A DNA stretch of 40,465 bases. Origin: CAYQUC01 sp964420605. Lineage in GTDB: Bacteria > Pseudomonadota > Gammaproteobacteria > UBA6429 > Thiohalophilaceae. Under the pieces are notes generated by a model. It saw nothing but the letters and a program-made list of their open reading frames with translations. It was not told the origin of the DNA and made no database searches. Shown one piece after another: positions 18,420 through 27,336 of this stretch. The stretch lies in the NCBI GenBank assembly GCA_964420605.1, contig CAYQUC010000025.1, positions 1 through 40,465 of the forward strand. Reading direction: 5' to 3'. The translations under genes were made by a program, and so were the position numbers. Every line of letters starts with the position of its first letter. Within the stretch, counting starts at the first letter, position 1.

Positions 18420-19325
18420 CTAACTGCGCATGAGGGTCCCTACACCCTCGTCGGTAAATATTTCTAATAATACCGCATGATCAACTCGCCCATCGATAAT
18501 GTGAGAAGTGGTCACACCAGATTGCACAGCATCTAATGCGCATTTTACCTTAGGTAACATTCCGCCGTAAATTATTTTTTTTTCAATTAATTTAGTGATT
18601 TCTTTTGATGTTAGCCCCGTTAATAGATTGTTGTCTTTATCTAAAATTCCTGGGGTATTGGTCAATAAAATTAATTTCTCTGCATTTAACGTTGACGCAA
18701 CTTTACCAGCAACCAAGTCAGCATTAATATTATAGGACTCACCATTTTCACCTACACCTATAGGTGCAATCACTGGAATAAAATCACCTTGAGTTAACAT
18801 GTTAACGACACTCGCATCGATATCAGTAACTTCCCCTACATGACCTATATCAATAATTTCTGTCGACTTAAACTCAGGTGCATCCAGTGTAGCATTTCTC
18901 GTTATTTCTAATTTTTTGGCGCGAATGAAATTACCATCTTTTCCTGTTAGCCCTACTGCTCGACCACCTTGTTGATTTATTAAATTTACAATATCTTTAT
19001 TGACCAGACCGCCTAAAACCATTTCTACAACATCCATGGTTTCGCTATCGGTAACTCGCATACCATTAACAAACTTACTTTCTTTGCCAAGTTTAGTTAA
19101 GACATCCGCAATTTGTGGGCCACCACCATGTACAACAACAGGGTTCATACCGACTAATTTCATTAATACGATATCACGAGCAAAACCCTTTTTAAGATTA
19201 TCATCTACCATGGCATTACCACCGTATTTCACTACGATCGTTTTATTTTTAAATCGTTGGATATAAGGTAGGCCCTCACTAAGAACATGGGCAATATTCA
19301 TTGCTGATTGACTGTCTAAACTCAT
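18420..19325 (-). CDS. argB: Acetylglutamate kinase
   Basis: A 301-residue amino-acid-kinase family enzyme that phosphorylates N-acetyl-L-glutamate with ATP, the second step of arginine synthesis. The ATP/phosphate loops VVKYGGNAM and VVVHGGGPQI are clear. NINADLVAGKVASTL and LLTNTPGILD, and the C-terminal GGMLPKVKCALDAV, complete the family pattern. The N-terminal extension (about the first 25 residues, AMNIAHVLSEGLPYIQRF) is the helix that mediates hexamer formation and arginine feedback in sensitive enzymes, so feedback inhibition is likely. It sits downstream of the algC hairpin and upstream of slmA. Confidence 0.97.
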   Translation of the reverse strand: MSLDSQSAMNIAHVLSEGLPYIQRFKNKTIVVKYGGNAMVDDNLKKGFARDIVLMKLVGMNPVVVHGGGPQIADVLTKLGKESKFVNGMRVTDSETMDVVEMVLGGLVNKDIVNLINQQGGRAVGLTGKDGNFIRAKKLEITRNATLDAPEFKSTEIIDIGHVGEVTDIDASVVNMLTQGDFIPVIAPIGVGENGESYNINADLVAGKVASTLNAEKLILLTNTPGILDKDNNLLTGLTSKEITKLIEKKIIYGGMLPKVKCALDAVQSGVTTSHIIDGRVDHAVLLEIFTDEGVGTLMRS

Positions 19326-19448
19326 ATGTGAACTATATAGTTAATCGTTATACCAATGCAATAAATCAGTGCAATAAAGCAACAAATATAATTTTGATAT
19401 TAATAAAGTAAAAGTTAAATGGGGGGTATTGTAACAGACTGGATAGTA

Positions 19449-19488
19449 AATTAAATGTGTTAAATTAATGAGTTTAACACATTTAATT
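19449..19488. terminator. 16-bp perfect AT-rich hairpin after algC
   Basis: Arms 19449-19464 and 19473-19488 are perfect reverse complements (core TTAAATGTGTTAAA against TTTAACACATTTAA) with an eight-base loop. It lies 13 bases past the algC stop on the minus strand and upstream of argB. There is no clean T run, but stem length and place suggest a transcription or mRNA 3'-end element. Confidence 0.65.
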
Positions 19489-19501
19489 ATTACTAAAATT
19501 G

Positions 19502-22207
19502 TTAAAAAGGTAATTTAATATTGGCGTTAATCGCTAACACTTGTTTTCTAAACTGATCTTGAATTCGTTCAATTGCAGCCTGATCTTTTCCTTCAAAACG
19601 AAATACTAATGTCGGAGTCGTGTTTGAAGCACGAACTAAACCCCAACCATCATCATAATCCGCTCTTATTCCATCTATCATTAGTATATTGGCGCTGCCA
19701 AAATCAGCATTATCGTACATTTTTTCCATAAATTCATGGTGCTCACCTTCGACCATTTTCAAATGTAACTCAGGCGTATTAACCATATCCGGTATTGCAG
19801 CTAATACTTCTTTTGGTTTTCGTGTATCTTTCGATAATATCTCAAGTAAACGCGCTCCTGAATATAATGCATCATCAAAACCATACCAGCGTTCTTTAAA
19901 GAATATATGCCCACTCATTTCACCTGCCAGCAAAGCTCCCGTTTCTTTTAGTTTTGCTTTTATAAAAGAATGGCCGGTTTTCCACATAAGCGGTTCTCCG
20001 CCTTTTTCCCAGATGTGTTTGGTTAAATTACTAGTACACTTCACGTCAAAAATAATTTTGGCACCCGCTTCGCGCGATAAGATATCGGTTGCAAACAACA
20101 TGAGTAATCGATCAGGCCAAATAACATTTCCATCTCCGCTAATAACACCAAGACGATCACCATCACCATCGAACGCAAAACCGATATCTGCTTTTTGAGT
20201 TTTAACCGCTTCGATAAGTTGAACTAAATTTTTGGGTTGACTTGGATCTGGATGGTGGTTTGGAAATGTCCCATCAACATCACAAAACAATTCAATAACA
20301 TCACAACCCATTTTACGAAATAAATCCGGTGCGATAACGCCAGCAACACCGTTGCCACAATCTATAACAACTCTTATTTTGCGTGACATTTTCACATCAT
20401 CAGTAACTCGCTTAACATAAGCATCGGTAACTTTGGCGGTATCATAACGTCCTTCACCGCTAACAAAATCTTTAGCAATAATTCGGTTATATAAAGCTTG
20501 AATAGCATCCCCCGACAACGTGTGACCTCCAATCATCATTTTGATGCCATTATAATTTGGGGGATTATGGCTGCCTGTTAACATTACACCCGTACCATTT
20601 GTCGCTGTTGTTGCAACAAAATACAACAATGGTGTTGGCACCATTCCAATATCAACAACATTTATGCCCGTTGAACGTAAACCTTTAACTAATGCAGCTC
20701 CTAACTCTGGTCCAGATAATCGACCATCACGTGCAAAAGCAATTTTACTTTGTCCATCAGAAATCGCCTGACTGCCAATAGCCTGGCCAATTAATTGAAT
20801 ATTCTCGACAGTTAAACTCGCGCCTACAATGCCCCGGATATCATAAGCTTTAAAAATTTCTTTAGGTAAACTGCTTGGAACATCGTTATTCATTGAGGCT
20901 GAAAAGTCCGATAACGTTGATGTTGATTTACTTTGTTGATTATCGGCTATGTCATTTGTATTAATTTCTGAATTATTACCTGACTTTGTCACAGAGTTAT
21001 TTCCTGTTTTATCACCTACATTATCTCCTGTCTGATTTCTCACATTTGTCATAGAAGCCTTTACTATCTCCGAGTCTGAATCCAGAACTTCAACAGTCAT
21101 TGATTCTTCAGGAATAAAAAGCGGATTAGCCACTAACTCATTAGCGTTCATAACAGATTTAGTATCAATATTTTCTGACTCATCATCACGCTCACGCCCC
21201 ATTTGTACATCATCGGCCAAATTATTAACCAATAATGCCGCTTCTTTAAATTCTTTGAGTTGTAATTTGTATTGATGGTCTCGTTTACCTTTCACCGCCG
21301 CAGCGACAAACTGCATAAAATTTTCTAGATCAATTTTTAATGTACGGCTATAACTCTGTGTGATTAAATAAATAGTTACCCCTGCAATTAAAATACTACA
21401 GATAATAACTATAAATGTGAAAATATTTAAAATACTTGGCTCTGTTTCAACATCAGACCAAATTCGCAATTGCCAGCGTGTATTCGCTACGTTAACACTA
21501 CCTAGTGGCTTACCTATTCGAAATTCTACATTTTTTGTTTTTGCTATTTTAATTAATTCATCACGGCCACTATCCTGTAATAATTCTACGTATGAATTAT
21601 CACTGACTTCAGCTAACCATTCTTGCAATAATTCCGGCTTGAGTGTTAAGCGAATAGTACCGATCAGTTTTGATGTTGCACTATTAATTATCGGATACAT
21701 TAATCCAATATGCGCTTGTCTAGAATTTATTCCATGAAACTCAAATAAGGAATGACTTAAATTTTTTTCAGCCTTATGCACCAAGTCGATACATGCATAC
21801 GTTATATTGGGTTTAATTTTATTATTTAAAACATTATACCCCCGCGGTAGAAAACTAACACTGGTTGCATTTGAAAATTCCGATAGTATTTTTTTCTCTA
21901 ATTGCCGAATTTTTCCCCACTTGCGATTTAAAATTAACGTTTGAATTGACTTATCGTTAGCCAACATCGAGAGTACATGAACATATCGAGTTGTTTTGTT
22001 TTGAAATAAGCTTGCAGTTACTTTTGATTTTGTTGCGTGATATTTACTTCTGTAATCTATCGCGTCATAAAGCAAACCATATTGACTAATGTAATTACTA
22101 AAAACTAATGTAACTACAAAACACAAAAAAGCGTAAACGCTAATAGTTTTTATGCTTTGTCCTTTTACGCGTGTATTACGACGCCTACTTTTCCGTTTTC
22201 GTGCCAA
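19502..22207 (-). CDS. algC: Membrane-anchored phosphomannomutase/phosphoglucomutase
   Basis: A protein of about 901 residues with two parts. The C-terminal half (from about 448) is a complete phosphohexomutase, interconverting the 1- and 6-phosphates of mannose or glucose for LPS and exopolysaccharide precursors. The phosphoserine loop TGSHNPPNYNG places Ser at about 546; the metal loop FDGDGDRLG is at about 680; the sugar loop GEMSGHIFF and the phosphate-binding end RASNTTP follow. The N-terminal half has a basic start, a TM helix (about 20-38), an extracytoplasmic domain of about 220 residues, and a second TM (about 261-282). A low-complexity N/T/G/S-rich linker joins the halves. I start at TTG 22207, which has AGGA eight bases upstream; a TTG at 22255 would add 16 residues encoded by a tandem repeat. 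Long AlgC forms with TM domains are known in Pseudomonas. Confidence 0.92.
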   Translation of the reverse strand: MARKRKSRRRNTRVKGQSIKTISVYAFLCFVVTLVFSNYISQYGLLYDAIDYRSKYHATKSKVTASLFQNKTTRYVHVLSMLANDKSIQTLILNRKWGKIRQLEKKILSEFSNATSVSFLPRGYNVLNNKIKPNITYACIDLVHKAEKNLSHSLFEFHGINSRQAHIGLMYPIINSATSKLIGTIRLTLKPELLQEWLAEVSDNSYVELLQDSGRDELIKIAKTKNVEFRIGKPLGSVNVANTRWQLRIWSDVETEPSILNIFTFIVIICSILIAGVTIYLITQSYSRTLKIDLENFMQFVAAAVKGKRDHQYKLQLKEFKEAALLVNNLADDVQMGRERDDESENIDTKSVMNANELVANPLFIPEESMTVEVLDSDSEIVKASMTNVRNQTGDNVGDKTGNNSVTKSGNNSEINTNDIADNQQSKSTSTLSDFSASMNNDVPSSLPKEIFKAYDIRGIVGASLTVENIQLIGQAIGSQAISDGQSKIAFARDGRLSGPELGAALVKGLRSTGINVVDIGMVPTPLLYFVATTATNGTGVMLTGSHNPPNYNGIKMMIGGHTLSGDAIQALYNRIIAKDFVSGEGRYDTAKVTDAYVKRVTDDVKMSRKIRVVIDCGNGVAGVIAPDLFRKMGCDVIELFCDVDGTFPNHHPDPSQPKNLVQLIEAVKTQKADIGFAFDGDGDRLGVISGDGNVIWPDRLLMLFATDILSREAGAKIIFDVKCTSNLTKHIWEKGGEPLMWKTGHSFIKAKLKETGALLAGEMSGHIFFKERWYGFDDALYSGARLLEILSKDTRKPKEVLAAIPDMVNTPELHLKMVEGEHHEFMEKMYDNADFGSANILMIDGIRADYDDGWGLVRASNTTPTLVFRFEGKDQAAIERIQDQFRKQVLAINANIKLPF

Positions 22208-22250
22208 TGTAATAATCCTGAATGTAATAATTCTGAACGTAATAATGCTA
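22206..22250. repeat. Three tandem 15-bp repeats at the algC start
   Basis: Three back-to-back 15-bp units (22206-22220, 22221-22235, 22236-22250), core AATGTAATAATCCTG on the plus strand, with one to three mismatches. Fifteen bases is five codons, so unit number does not alter the frame; read in the algC frame they give I-I-T-F/L-R/A units. Each copy carries an SD-like purine core on the minus strand. Confidence 0.85.
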
Positions 22251-22273
22251 GCCAAAAATCACGCTATAATAAT

Positions 22274-22729
22274 TTATTTCGTTCCAGTATGACCAAAACC
22301 ACCGTGCGCTCGCTCACTAACATCAAAATCGTCAACTAACTCTAGTTCAACCTGTTCGATAGGTACAAACACTAATTGTGCAATTCTAGTCCCAACTTCA
22401 ATTGTAAACGGGGTTTTACTTCGATTCCAACAAGACACAAATAGCTGTCCTTGATAATCCGAGTCAATCAAACCCACTAAATTTCCTAACACAATACCAT
22501 TCTTATGCCCTAATCCTGATCGTGGCAGTATCACTGCAGCCAAATTGGGGTCTGCAATATGAATAGCGACACCAGTAGGAATAAGAATAGTTTCACCAGG
22601 ACTTATCAGTGTTACGGTATCCAGACAGGCTCGTAAATCCATTCCCGCCGAGCCACTTGTCGCATGTTCAGGCAATGGGATGTCATTCCCAATGCGCTTA
22701 TCGAGTATTTTAAATTCAATTTTTCTCAT
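22274..22729 (-). CDS. dut: dUTP diphosphatase
   Basis: A 151-residue trimeric dUTPase that hydrolyses dUTP to dUMP and pyrophosphate, keeping uracil out of DNA and feeding dTMP synthesis. The five motifs are in order: SAGMDLRA, PRSGLGHKNGI, NLVGLIDSDYQGQL, GTRIAQLVF and the C-terminal arm RAHGGFGHTG. The start is ATG 22729 with GGGGGAA about four bases upstream; a TTG 12 bases earlier lies within that ribosome binding site. The end is within 20 to 70 bases of algC. A palindrome lies about 14 bases upstream of the start. Confidence 0.97.
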   Translation of the reverse strand: MRKIEFKILDKRIGNDIPLPEHATSGSAGMDLRACLDTVTLISPGETILIPTGVAIHIADPNLAAVILPRSGLGHKNGIVLGNLVGLIDSDYQGQLFVSCWNRSKTPFTIEVGTRIAQLVFVPIEQVELELVDDFDVSERAHGGFGHTGTK

Positions 22730-22742
22730 TATTTCCCCCAAA

Positions 22743-22764
22743 TATAGAATCTAGGGATTCTATA
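22743..22764. promoter_or_regulatory. Palindrome upstream of dut
   Basis: TATAGAATC (22743-22751), four-base spacer, GATTCTATA (22756-22764): perfect 9-bp arms. It ends 14 bases before the dut ATG on the minus strand and overlaps possible -10 hexamers, so it looks like an operator, or a hairpin in the 5' leader. No regulator is identified. Confidence 0.5.
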
Positions 22765-22967
22765 AGTAATCGGCACAGAATGCAGATAGATTTAGTCTTT
22801 TTTTAATTATTTATTTTAACAATTTAGTTAAAATAACCGAAAATTAGTCACTAAGAACACATTAAGTCGTGAAACTCAATATCCTAACTCATTCTAATAA
22901 CACAGAAATTTAGTTTAAATTGAATAGATAATGCTGGTTTTACACTATACCGGCTATTTTAAGTTTA

Positions 22968-24251
22968 TTATTCTTGTTTGAACGTTAACACTTTTCTATC
23001 TGAAATCGTAGCTTGCTTTGAATAAACACTGAACTGTTCGGCAACAACTAATATCAACTGTCGCGCTAACTTACCTTTATTCGTCAGGGTTAATTCAACA
23101 TCTCCAGATTTCCAATAAAGGTGTAATGCATTCATATCACTGTTGAAGCCACTTTTAGCCGCATCCGCTACCGGCCCAACCCAGTTAGCTGCAATCATGT
23201 CCACGCCTTTTTTAAATAATTTATATTTAGCATTTTGAGCCAGTTTTTGAGTTTCAGCCGCAAATCCAACACAGTACAAATTCGGAAATTGTTGCTTCAC
23301 TGTCGCCAATATATCTTTAGTTCGCTCTAATTCGATACTCAAATATTTTGATTGTTTTTTAATCTTATCAGGGCTTAATTCAACTGGACGATAATCTGAC
23401 ACCGCCGCAGTACTGATAAAGATGTCGCAACCATGAATTTCTTGTTGTACACAGTTCAGCATTTCTTCTGCTGATATTACCTCAAATCGTTCAACTCGAT
23501 CGGGTGTTGCTAACGACACTGGACCACTAATTAGTTTAACTCGCGCTCCAGCTTCCATTGCAGCCCGCGCTATTGCAAAGCCCATTTTACCCGAGCTGTG
23601 GTTACTCAAAAAGCGGACCGGATCAATTGCTTCACGTGTCGGTCCAGCTGTAATTAAAATACGCTTACCCGCCAGGCTTCCGGTCTCAAATAATTCCGAT
23701 AATTGCGCAACAATATCACTGGCAGCCAACAACCGACCAACGCCGGTTTCACCACAAGCCTGAATACCATCGGCAGGACCAAAACACAGGATGCCACGCT
23801 GTTGTAATAGTTTGGTATTGGCCTGTGTTGCTGGCGCTAGCCACATCTTAGTATTCATAGCCGGTGCAACGATTAACGGTGCTTCAGTTGCTAAACATAT
23901 CGCACACAACAAGTTGTCCGCACGCCCTTGAACAAGTTGCGCTATGAAATTGGCACTTGCCGGCGCAATCAAGATGGTATCAGCCCAACGCGCTAACTCA
24001 ATATGTCCCATACTCGCTTCAGCATCCGTATCCAAAAAATCGACTGAAACCGAATGACCCGATAACGTTTGTAACGTTAGTTCAGTAATAAATTCCTTAG
24101 CACCCGAGGTCATGACCACTCGAATATTGGCACCCACGGCCTGCAGCTCTCGAATTATTTCGGCCGCTTTAAACGCCGCTATGCTGCCCGTAACACCGAG
24201 TACTACATTTTTATTTGTTAATGAATTGTTCATACTAGTTATTGTACGCAT
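22968..24251 (-). CDS. coaBC: Bifunctional CoaBC (phosphopantothenoylcysteine synthetase/decarboxylase)
   Basis: A 427-residue fusion catalysing two steps of CoA synthesis: addition of cysteine to phosphopantothenate (CoaB, C-terminal) and FMN-dependent decarboxylation (CoaC, N-terminal). CoaC motifs are VLGVTGSIAAFKA, APASANFIAQL, the PAMNTKMW clamp and ACGETGVGRL with its catalytic Cys. CoaB begins near 196 (ILITAGPTREAIDPVRF), with SNHSSGKMGFAIA, AAVSDYRP and DKIKK. The first ATG (24251) is used; an in-frame ATG at 24233 fits homologues slightly better. It is divergent from radC and separated from dut by about 240 bases, so dut may have its own promoter. Confidence 0.96.
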   Translation of the reverse strand: MRTITSMNNSLTNKNVVLGVTGSIAAFKAAEIIRELQAVGANIRVVMTSGAKEFITELTLQTLSGHSVSVDFLDTDAEASMGHIELARWADTILIAPASANFIAQLVQGRADNLLCAICLATEAPLIVAPAMNTKMWLAPATQANTKLLQQRGILCFGPADGIQACGETGVGRLLAASDIVAQLSELFETGSLAGKRILITAGPTREAIDPVRFLSNHSSGKMGFAIARAAMEAGARVKLISGPVSLATPDRVERFEVISAEEMLNCVQQEIHGCDIFISTAAVSDYRPVELSPDKIKKQSKYLSIELERTKDILATVKQQFPNLYCVGFAAETQKLAQNAKYKLFKKGVDMIAANWVGPVADAAKSGFNSDMNALHLYWKSGDVELTLTNKGKLARQLILVVAEQFSVYSKQATISDRKVLTFKQE

Positions 24252-24416
24252 AAATTAGCCAAATTTCCGTGATTTAACACTTATTATTAATTCCAAGAGG
24301 CTATACTCAGATACCGTGTTATTTACCATAATCAATAAAATACGATAAACTAAATACATAAGATAAAGCATGACTTAAACCGTAGCATCAGCCATCACCA
24401 ATACAAGGAAGTAATA

Positions 24417-25091
24417 ATGACTATCAAAAATTGGCCTAAATTAGAACGACCACGCGAAAAGTTATTACAATACGGCTGTCGTTCATTGTCAGATGCAGAG
24501 TTATTAGCAATTTTTCTACGCACCGGGATACCGGGTAAAACCGCGGTTGATCTGGCTCAAGATCTACTAGAATCATTTGGCGGTTTACGTCCATTATTAA
24601 CCTGTGACCTGCCAGAATTTACCCAACATAAGGGATTAGGTAGTGCAAAATTCGCTCAATTACAGGCCGTTGTTGAAATGTCCCGCCGACATTTAAGCGA
24701 GTCAATACACAGAAGCGATGTACTCTCGGATCCAGCTGCTACCAAGGAATTCTTACATGCAAAATTGCGTGATTACAATCACGAGGTTTTCGCAGCATTG
24801 TATCTCGACAGCCAACACCGCGTTATCCATTTCGAAGAGTTATTTCACGGCTCAATCGCAAGTGCCACGATTTATCCACGGGAAGTCATCATCAAGGCAC
24901 TTAAACATAATGCTGCTACGATTATATTTGCGCACAATCACCCATCCGGTATTGCCGAACCCAGTCAGGCCGACCAACAAATCACCGTTAAATTAAAATC
25001 TGCTCTGGCCTTGGTCGATATACAGGTACTTGATCATATAATCGTAGGCGATAATCACTGTACCTCATTTGCTGAATGCGGCTTGATTTAA
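24417..25091 (+). CDS. radC: RadC family JAB/MPN protein
   Basis: A 224-residue protein with an N-terminal helix-hairpin-helix region (about 1-95, LSDAELLAIFLRTG) and a C-terminal JAB1/MPN+ domain. The metal site is H173-x-H175-x10-D186 in FAHNHPSGIAEPSQAD. The original DNA repair claim for RadC has not held up and its real substrate is unknown; homologues on plasmids and islands suggest a DNA-linked peptidase-like or nuclease role. AAGGAAGT seven bases before the ATG supports the start. It is divergent from coaBC and upstream of rpmB, the standard Pseudomonas order. Confidence 0.94.
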   Translation: MTIKNWPKLERPREKLLQYGCRSLSDAELLAIFLRTGIPGKTAVDLAQDLLESFGGLRPLLTCDLPEFTQHKGLGSAKFAQLQAVVEMSRRHLSESIHRSDVLSDPAATKEFLHAKLRDYNHEVFAALYLDSQHRVIHFEELFHGSIASATIYPREVIIKALKHNAATIIFAHNHPSGIAEPSQADQQITVKLKSALALVDIQVLDHIIVGDNHCTSFAECGLI

Positions 25092-25246
25092 GTGCTAAAA
25101 TCATCAAATTGTAATTTTAAGGATATGGTACTGTTCCAGTGTCGTATTTAATTTCCAAATTTTATTTCCGGAACAACCAACAATCATGCACTTAGCTAGG
25201 TAAACCCAATTATTGGTACTAAATCGATGAAAATACTACTAAAACC

Positions 25247-25276
25247 TTGAAATCAACCCTGCACTTAGCGTAGAAT
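25247..25276 (+). promoter_or_regulatory. Sigma-70-type promoter for rpmB-rpmG
   Basis: TTGAAA at 25247-25252 and TAGAAT at 25271-25276, spaced by 18 bases, about 75 bases before the rpmB ATG. This is the best promoter match in the radC-rpmB gap. Confidence 0.6.
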
Positions 25277-25351
25277 TCGCGGTCTTGTCACTATGGTAAT
25301 TACGACTGTAAAACCAAGATAGACGATCAGATTAATTTGGAGAGAAATACC

Positions 25352-25588
25352 ATGTCTAAAGTATGTCAAGTTACTGGTAAACGCCCTGTAGCTGGAAATA
25401 ATGTATCTCATGCTAAAAACCACACGCGACGTCGGTTTTTACCTAACTTACAATCCCATAAATATTGGGTGGCATCAGAAAACCGGTGGGTACGTTTAAA
25501 GTTAACGGCTAAAGGTATGCGTATTATTGATAAAAAAGGTATTGATACAATACTTGGTGATATGCGTAAACGCGGCATCAAGGTTTAG
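25352..25588 (+). CDS. rpmB: 50S ribosomal protein L28
   Basis: A 78-residue ribosomal protein with the N-terminal MSKVCQVTGKRPVAGNNVSHAKN and the basic HTRRRFLPNLQ that are typical of L28. It ends in RGIKV. The start is ATG 25352 with GGAGAG about seven bases upstream; an in-frame TTG at 25337 overlaps that site and is not used. It is followed 11 bases later by rpmG, and both end at a strong terminator. Confidence 0.98.
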   Translation: MSKVCQVTGKRPVAGNNVSHAKNHTRRRFLPNLQSHKYWVASENRWVRLKLTAKGMRIIDKKGIDTILGDMRKRGIKV

Positions 25589-25599
25589 AGGACAAAATA

Positions 25600-25755
25600 A
25601 TGCGCGATAAAATTAAATTAGTTTCTTCTGCTGGTACAGGACATTTCTATACCACAACAAAAAACAAAAAAACCATGCCAGATAAAATGGAAATTAAAAA
25701 ATACGATCCTAAAGTTCGTAAGCATGTAATGTATAAAGAAGCGAAGATCAAATAG
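25600..25755 (+). CDS. rpmG: 50S ribosomal protein L33
   Basis: A 51-residue protein, MRDKIKLVSSAGTGHFYTTT at the start and KHVMYKEAKIK at the end, which matches L33 over its whole length. The internal KKYDPKVRKH is the family core. It has no Cys-x2-Cys pairs, so it is the zinc-free form. AGAGGA overlapping the rpmB stop gives its ribosome binding site, eight bases before the ATG. It is the second gene of the rpmBG operon. Confidence 0.98.
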   Translation: MRDKIKLVSSAGTGHFYTTTKNKKTMPDKMEIKKYDPKVRKHVMYKEAKIK

Positions 25756-25771
25756 ATCGGTTCGTTTCTTC

Positions 25772-25803
25772 AAAAAAGCCGCAATTAATTGCGGCTTTTT
25801 TTT
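25772..25803 (+). terminator. Rho-independent terminator of rpmB-rpmG
   Basis: A stem with GCCGCAA / TTGCGGC flanked by A6 on the left and T8 on the right, so the arms can extend to 13 bp (25772-25784 and 25789-25801). It lies 16 bases after the rpmG stop. Confidence 0.95.
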
Positions 25804-25984
25804 AAATTAAATTCGACTTTAAACAAAACCGCGTTGTATCAGTGGCTATTATAAATCCGTATAAATTAAGTGCTTATAGTAAACCAAGTTCAGAATAACC
25901 AAAGAAATGGCACTATTTAATTATTCCAGACGTAGCTTATATAGTAGCAAGCCCATCAAGTTATGAATTCCAAGGTCGATATTA

Positions 25985-27250
25985 GTGTCATCATCCAATT
26001 TTAAAACATACAGTAACTCCATGACTCTAGATTCTGAAGCACATTTTGAAAGTGTTTATATTGGACGACAACCAATTTATGACACATCAATGAATGTCTA
26101 CGCTTATGAATTGTTATTTCGAACCGGAACTGAAAACTATGCCAATGTTATCGATGGTGATCATGCAACAACCGAAGTTATACTAAATACCTTTACCGAA
26201 ATAGGTTTAACAAAAATAATTGGCAAGCATCTTGCTTTTATTAATTTAACGCGAAGTTTTCTGTTGGGTATTTATCCGTTACCTGAGTGCCAAGATCAAG
26301 TGGTGCTGGAAATACTTGAAGATATTGAAGTTGATGAACAAATCATTGAGGCCGTAAAAAAACTATCACAACAAGGTTATACCATTGCACTCGATGACTT
26401 TGTCTACCACAAAAAATTAGAGCCTCTAATAAAACTAGCGCAAATAATCAAGATTGATTTAATGGCACTAACACGTGATGAGTTAGTAGAACATGTTGAA
26501 ATTTTAAAAAAGTTTGACGTAAAACTATTAGCCGAAAAAGTAGAAACTCAGGAAGAATATGAGTTCTGTCAAAAATTAAATTTTGATTATTATCAGGGCT
26601 ATTTTTTTTGTAAACCAAAAATAATTAAAGGAATACGACCACCAGCAAATAAATTAGCGGCAATGCGAGTATTGTCAATGTTGCACGATAATACCGTGGA
26701 ACCAAAAGAAGTCGAAAAGTTGATAATGCAAGATATTACAATGTCGATACGATTGCTGCGCTACATAAATTCCTCAATGTATCATGTTTCACGAAAAGTA
26801 GAATCAATTGGACATGCAATTACTTTACTGGGCTTAAATACCGTTAAAAGTGTGGCGACACTAGTTGTACTGTCACGAATGGAAGATAAACCTCAGGAAT
26901 TAATTATAACCTCACTGGTCCGCGCAAAAATGAGTGAGTACTTAGCCCAACGGTACGAACCAGAATTAAAAGACATGGCCTTTACTGCAGGTTTATTTTC
27001 TATTATTGATGCGGTAATGGATAAACCCATGGAAGAAGTATTAGCACAATTACCATTGTATGAAGAAATTATAGAATGCCTCATTCATAAGAAAGGAAAA
27101 CTTGCCCGCATTTTAGAAGCCGTATTTGCATATGAACGGAATGATTTTAAAACCTTAAAAGTAATATCTATTTCGTCCGATGATCTTAGAAAAGCCTATT
27201 TAACGGCTCTCGCATGGACAGATGAAATAATTGAAGATACCGAACTCTAA
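25985..27250 (+). CDS. EAL-HDOD (YuxH-like) signalling protein
   Basis: A 421-residue cytoplasmic protein with an N-terminal EAL domain (about 25-215) and a C-terminal HDOD domain (about 220-410). EAL domains hydrolyse c-di-GMP. The motif here is ELL rather than EAL, but E42, N87, E109, D137-D138, K156, E184, E187 and Q204 occupy the catalytic positions, so activity is plausible although many YuxH/CdgJ-type proteins are weak or inactive. The HDOD half shows MQDITMSIRLLRYINSSMY and AITLLGLNTVKSV and no HD metal pair. GTG 25985 has AAGG about nine bases upstream; ATG 26021 is the alternative. It lies alone between the rpmG terminator and hyuA. Confidence 0.9.
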   Translation: MSSSNFKTYSNSMTLDSEAHFESVYIGRQPIYDTSMNVYAYELLFRTGTENYANVIDGDHATTEVILNTFTEIGLTKIIGKHLAFINLTRSFLLGIYPLPECQDQVVLEILEDIEVDEQIIEAVKKLSQQGYTIALDDFVYHKKLEPLIKLAQIIKIDLMALTRDELVEHVEILKKFDVKLLAEKVETQEEYEFCQKLNFDYYQGYFFCKPKIIKGIRPPANKLAAMRVLSMLHDNTVEPKEVEKLIMQDITMSIRLLRYINSSMYHVSRKVESIGHAITLLGLNTVKSVATLVVLSRMEDKPQELIITSLVRAKMSEYLAQRYEPELKDMAFTAGLFSIIDAVMDKPMEEVLAQLPLYEEIIECLIHKKGKLARILEAVFAYERNDFKTLKVISISSDDLRKAYLTALAWTDEIIEDTEL

Positions 27251-27336
27251 ATATCAGTTTCTTAATATGCAGTACTTAGATACAACGAATGTGGTTTAAA
27301 AGCTCAGTTGCTGCTCAGAGATTCCAAAGATATAGT

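Noticed and set aside
19689..20198. 169-residue open frame antisense to algC
   Set aside because: It lies wholly opposite the conserved mutase domain; serine/proline-rich shadow composition.
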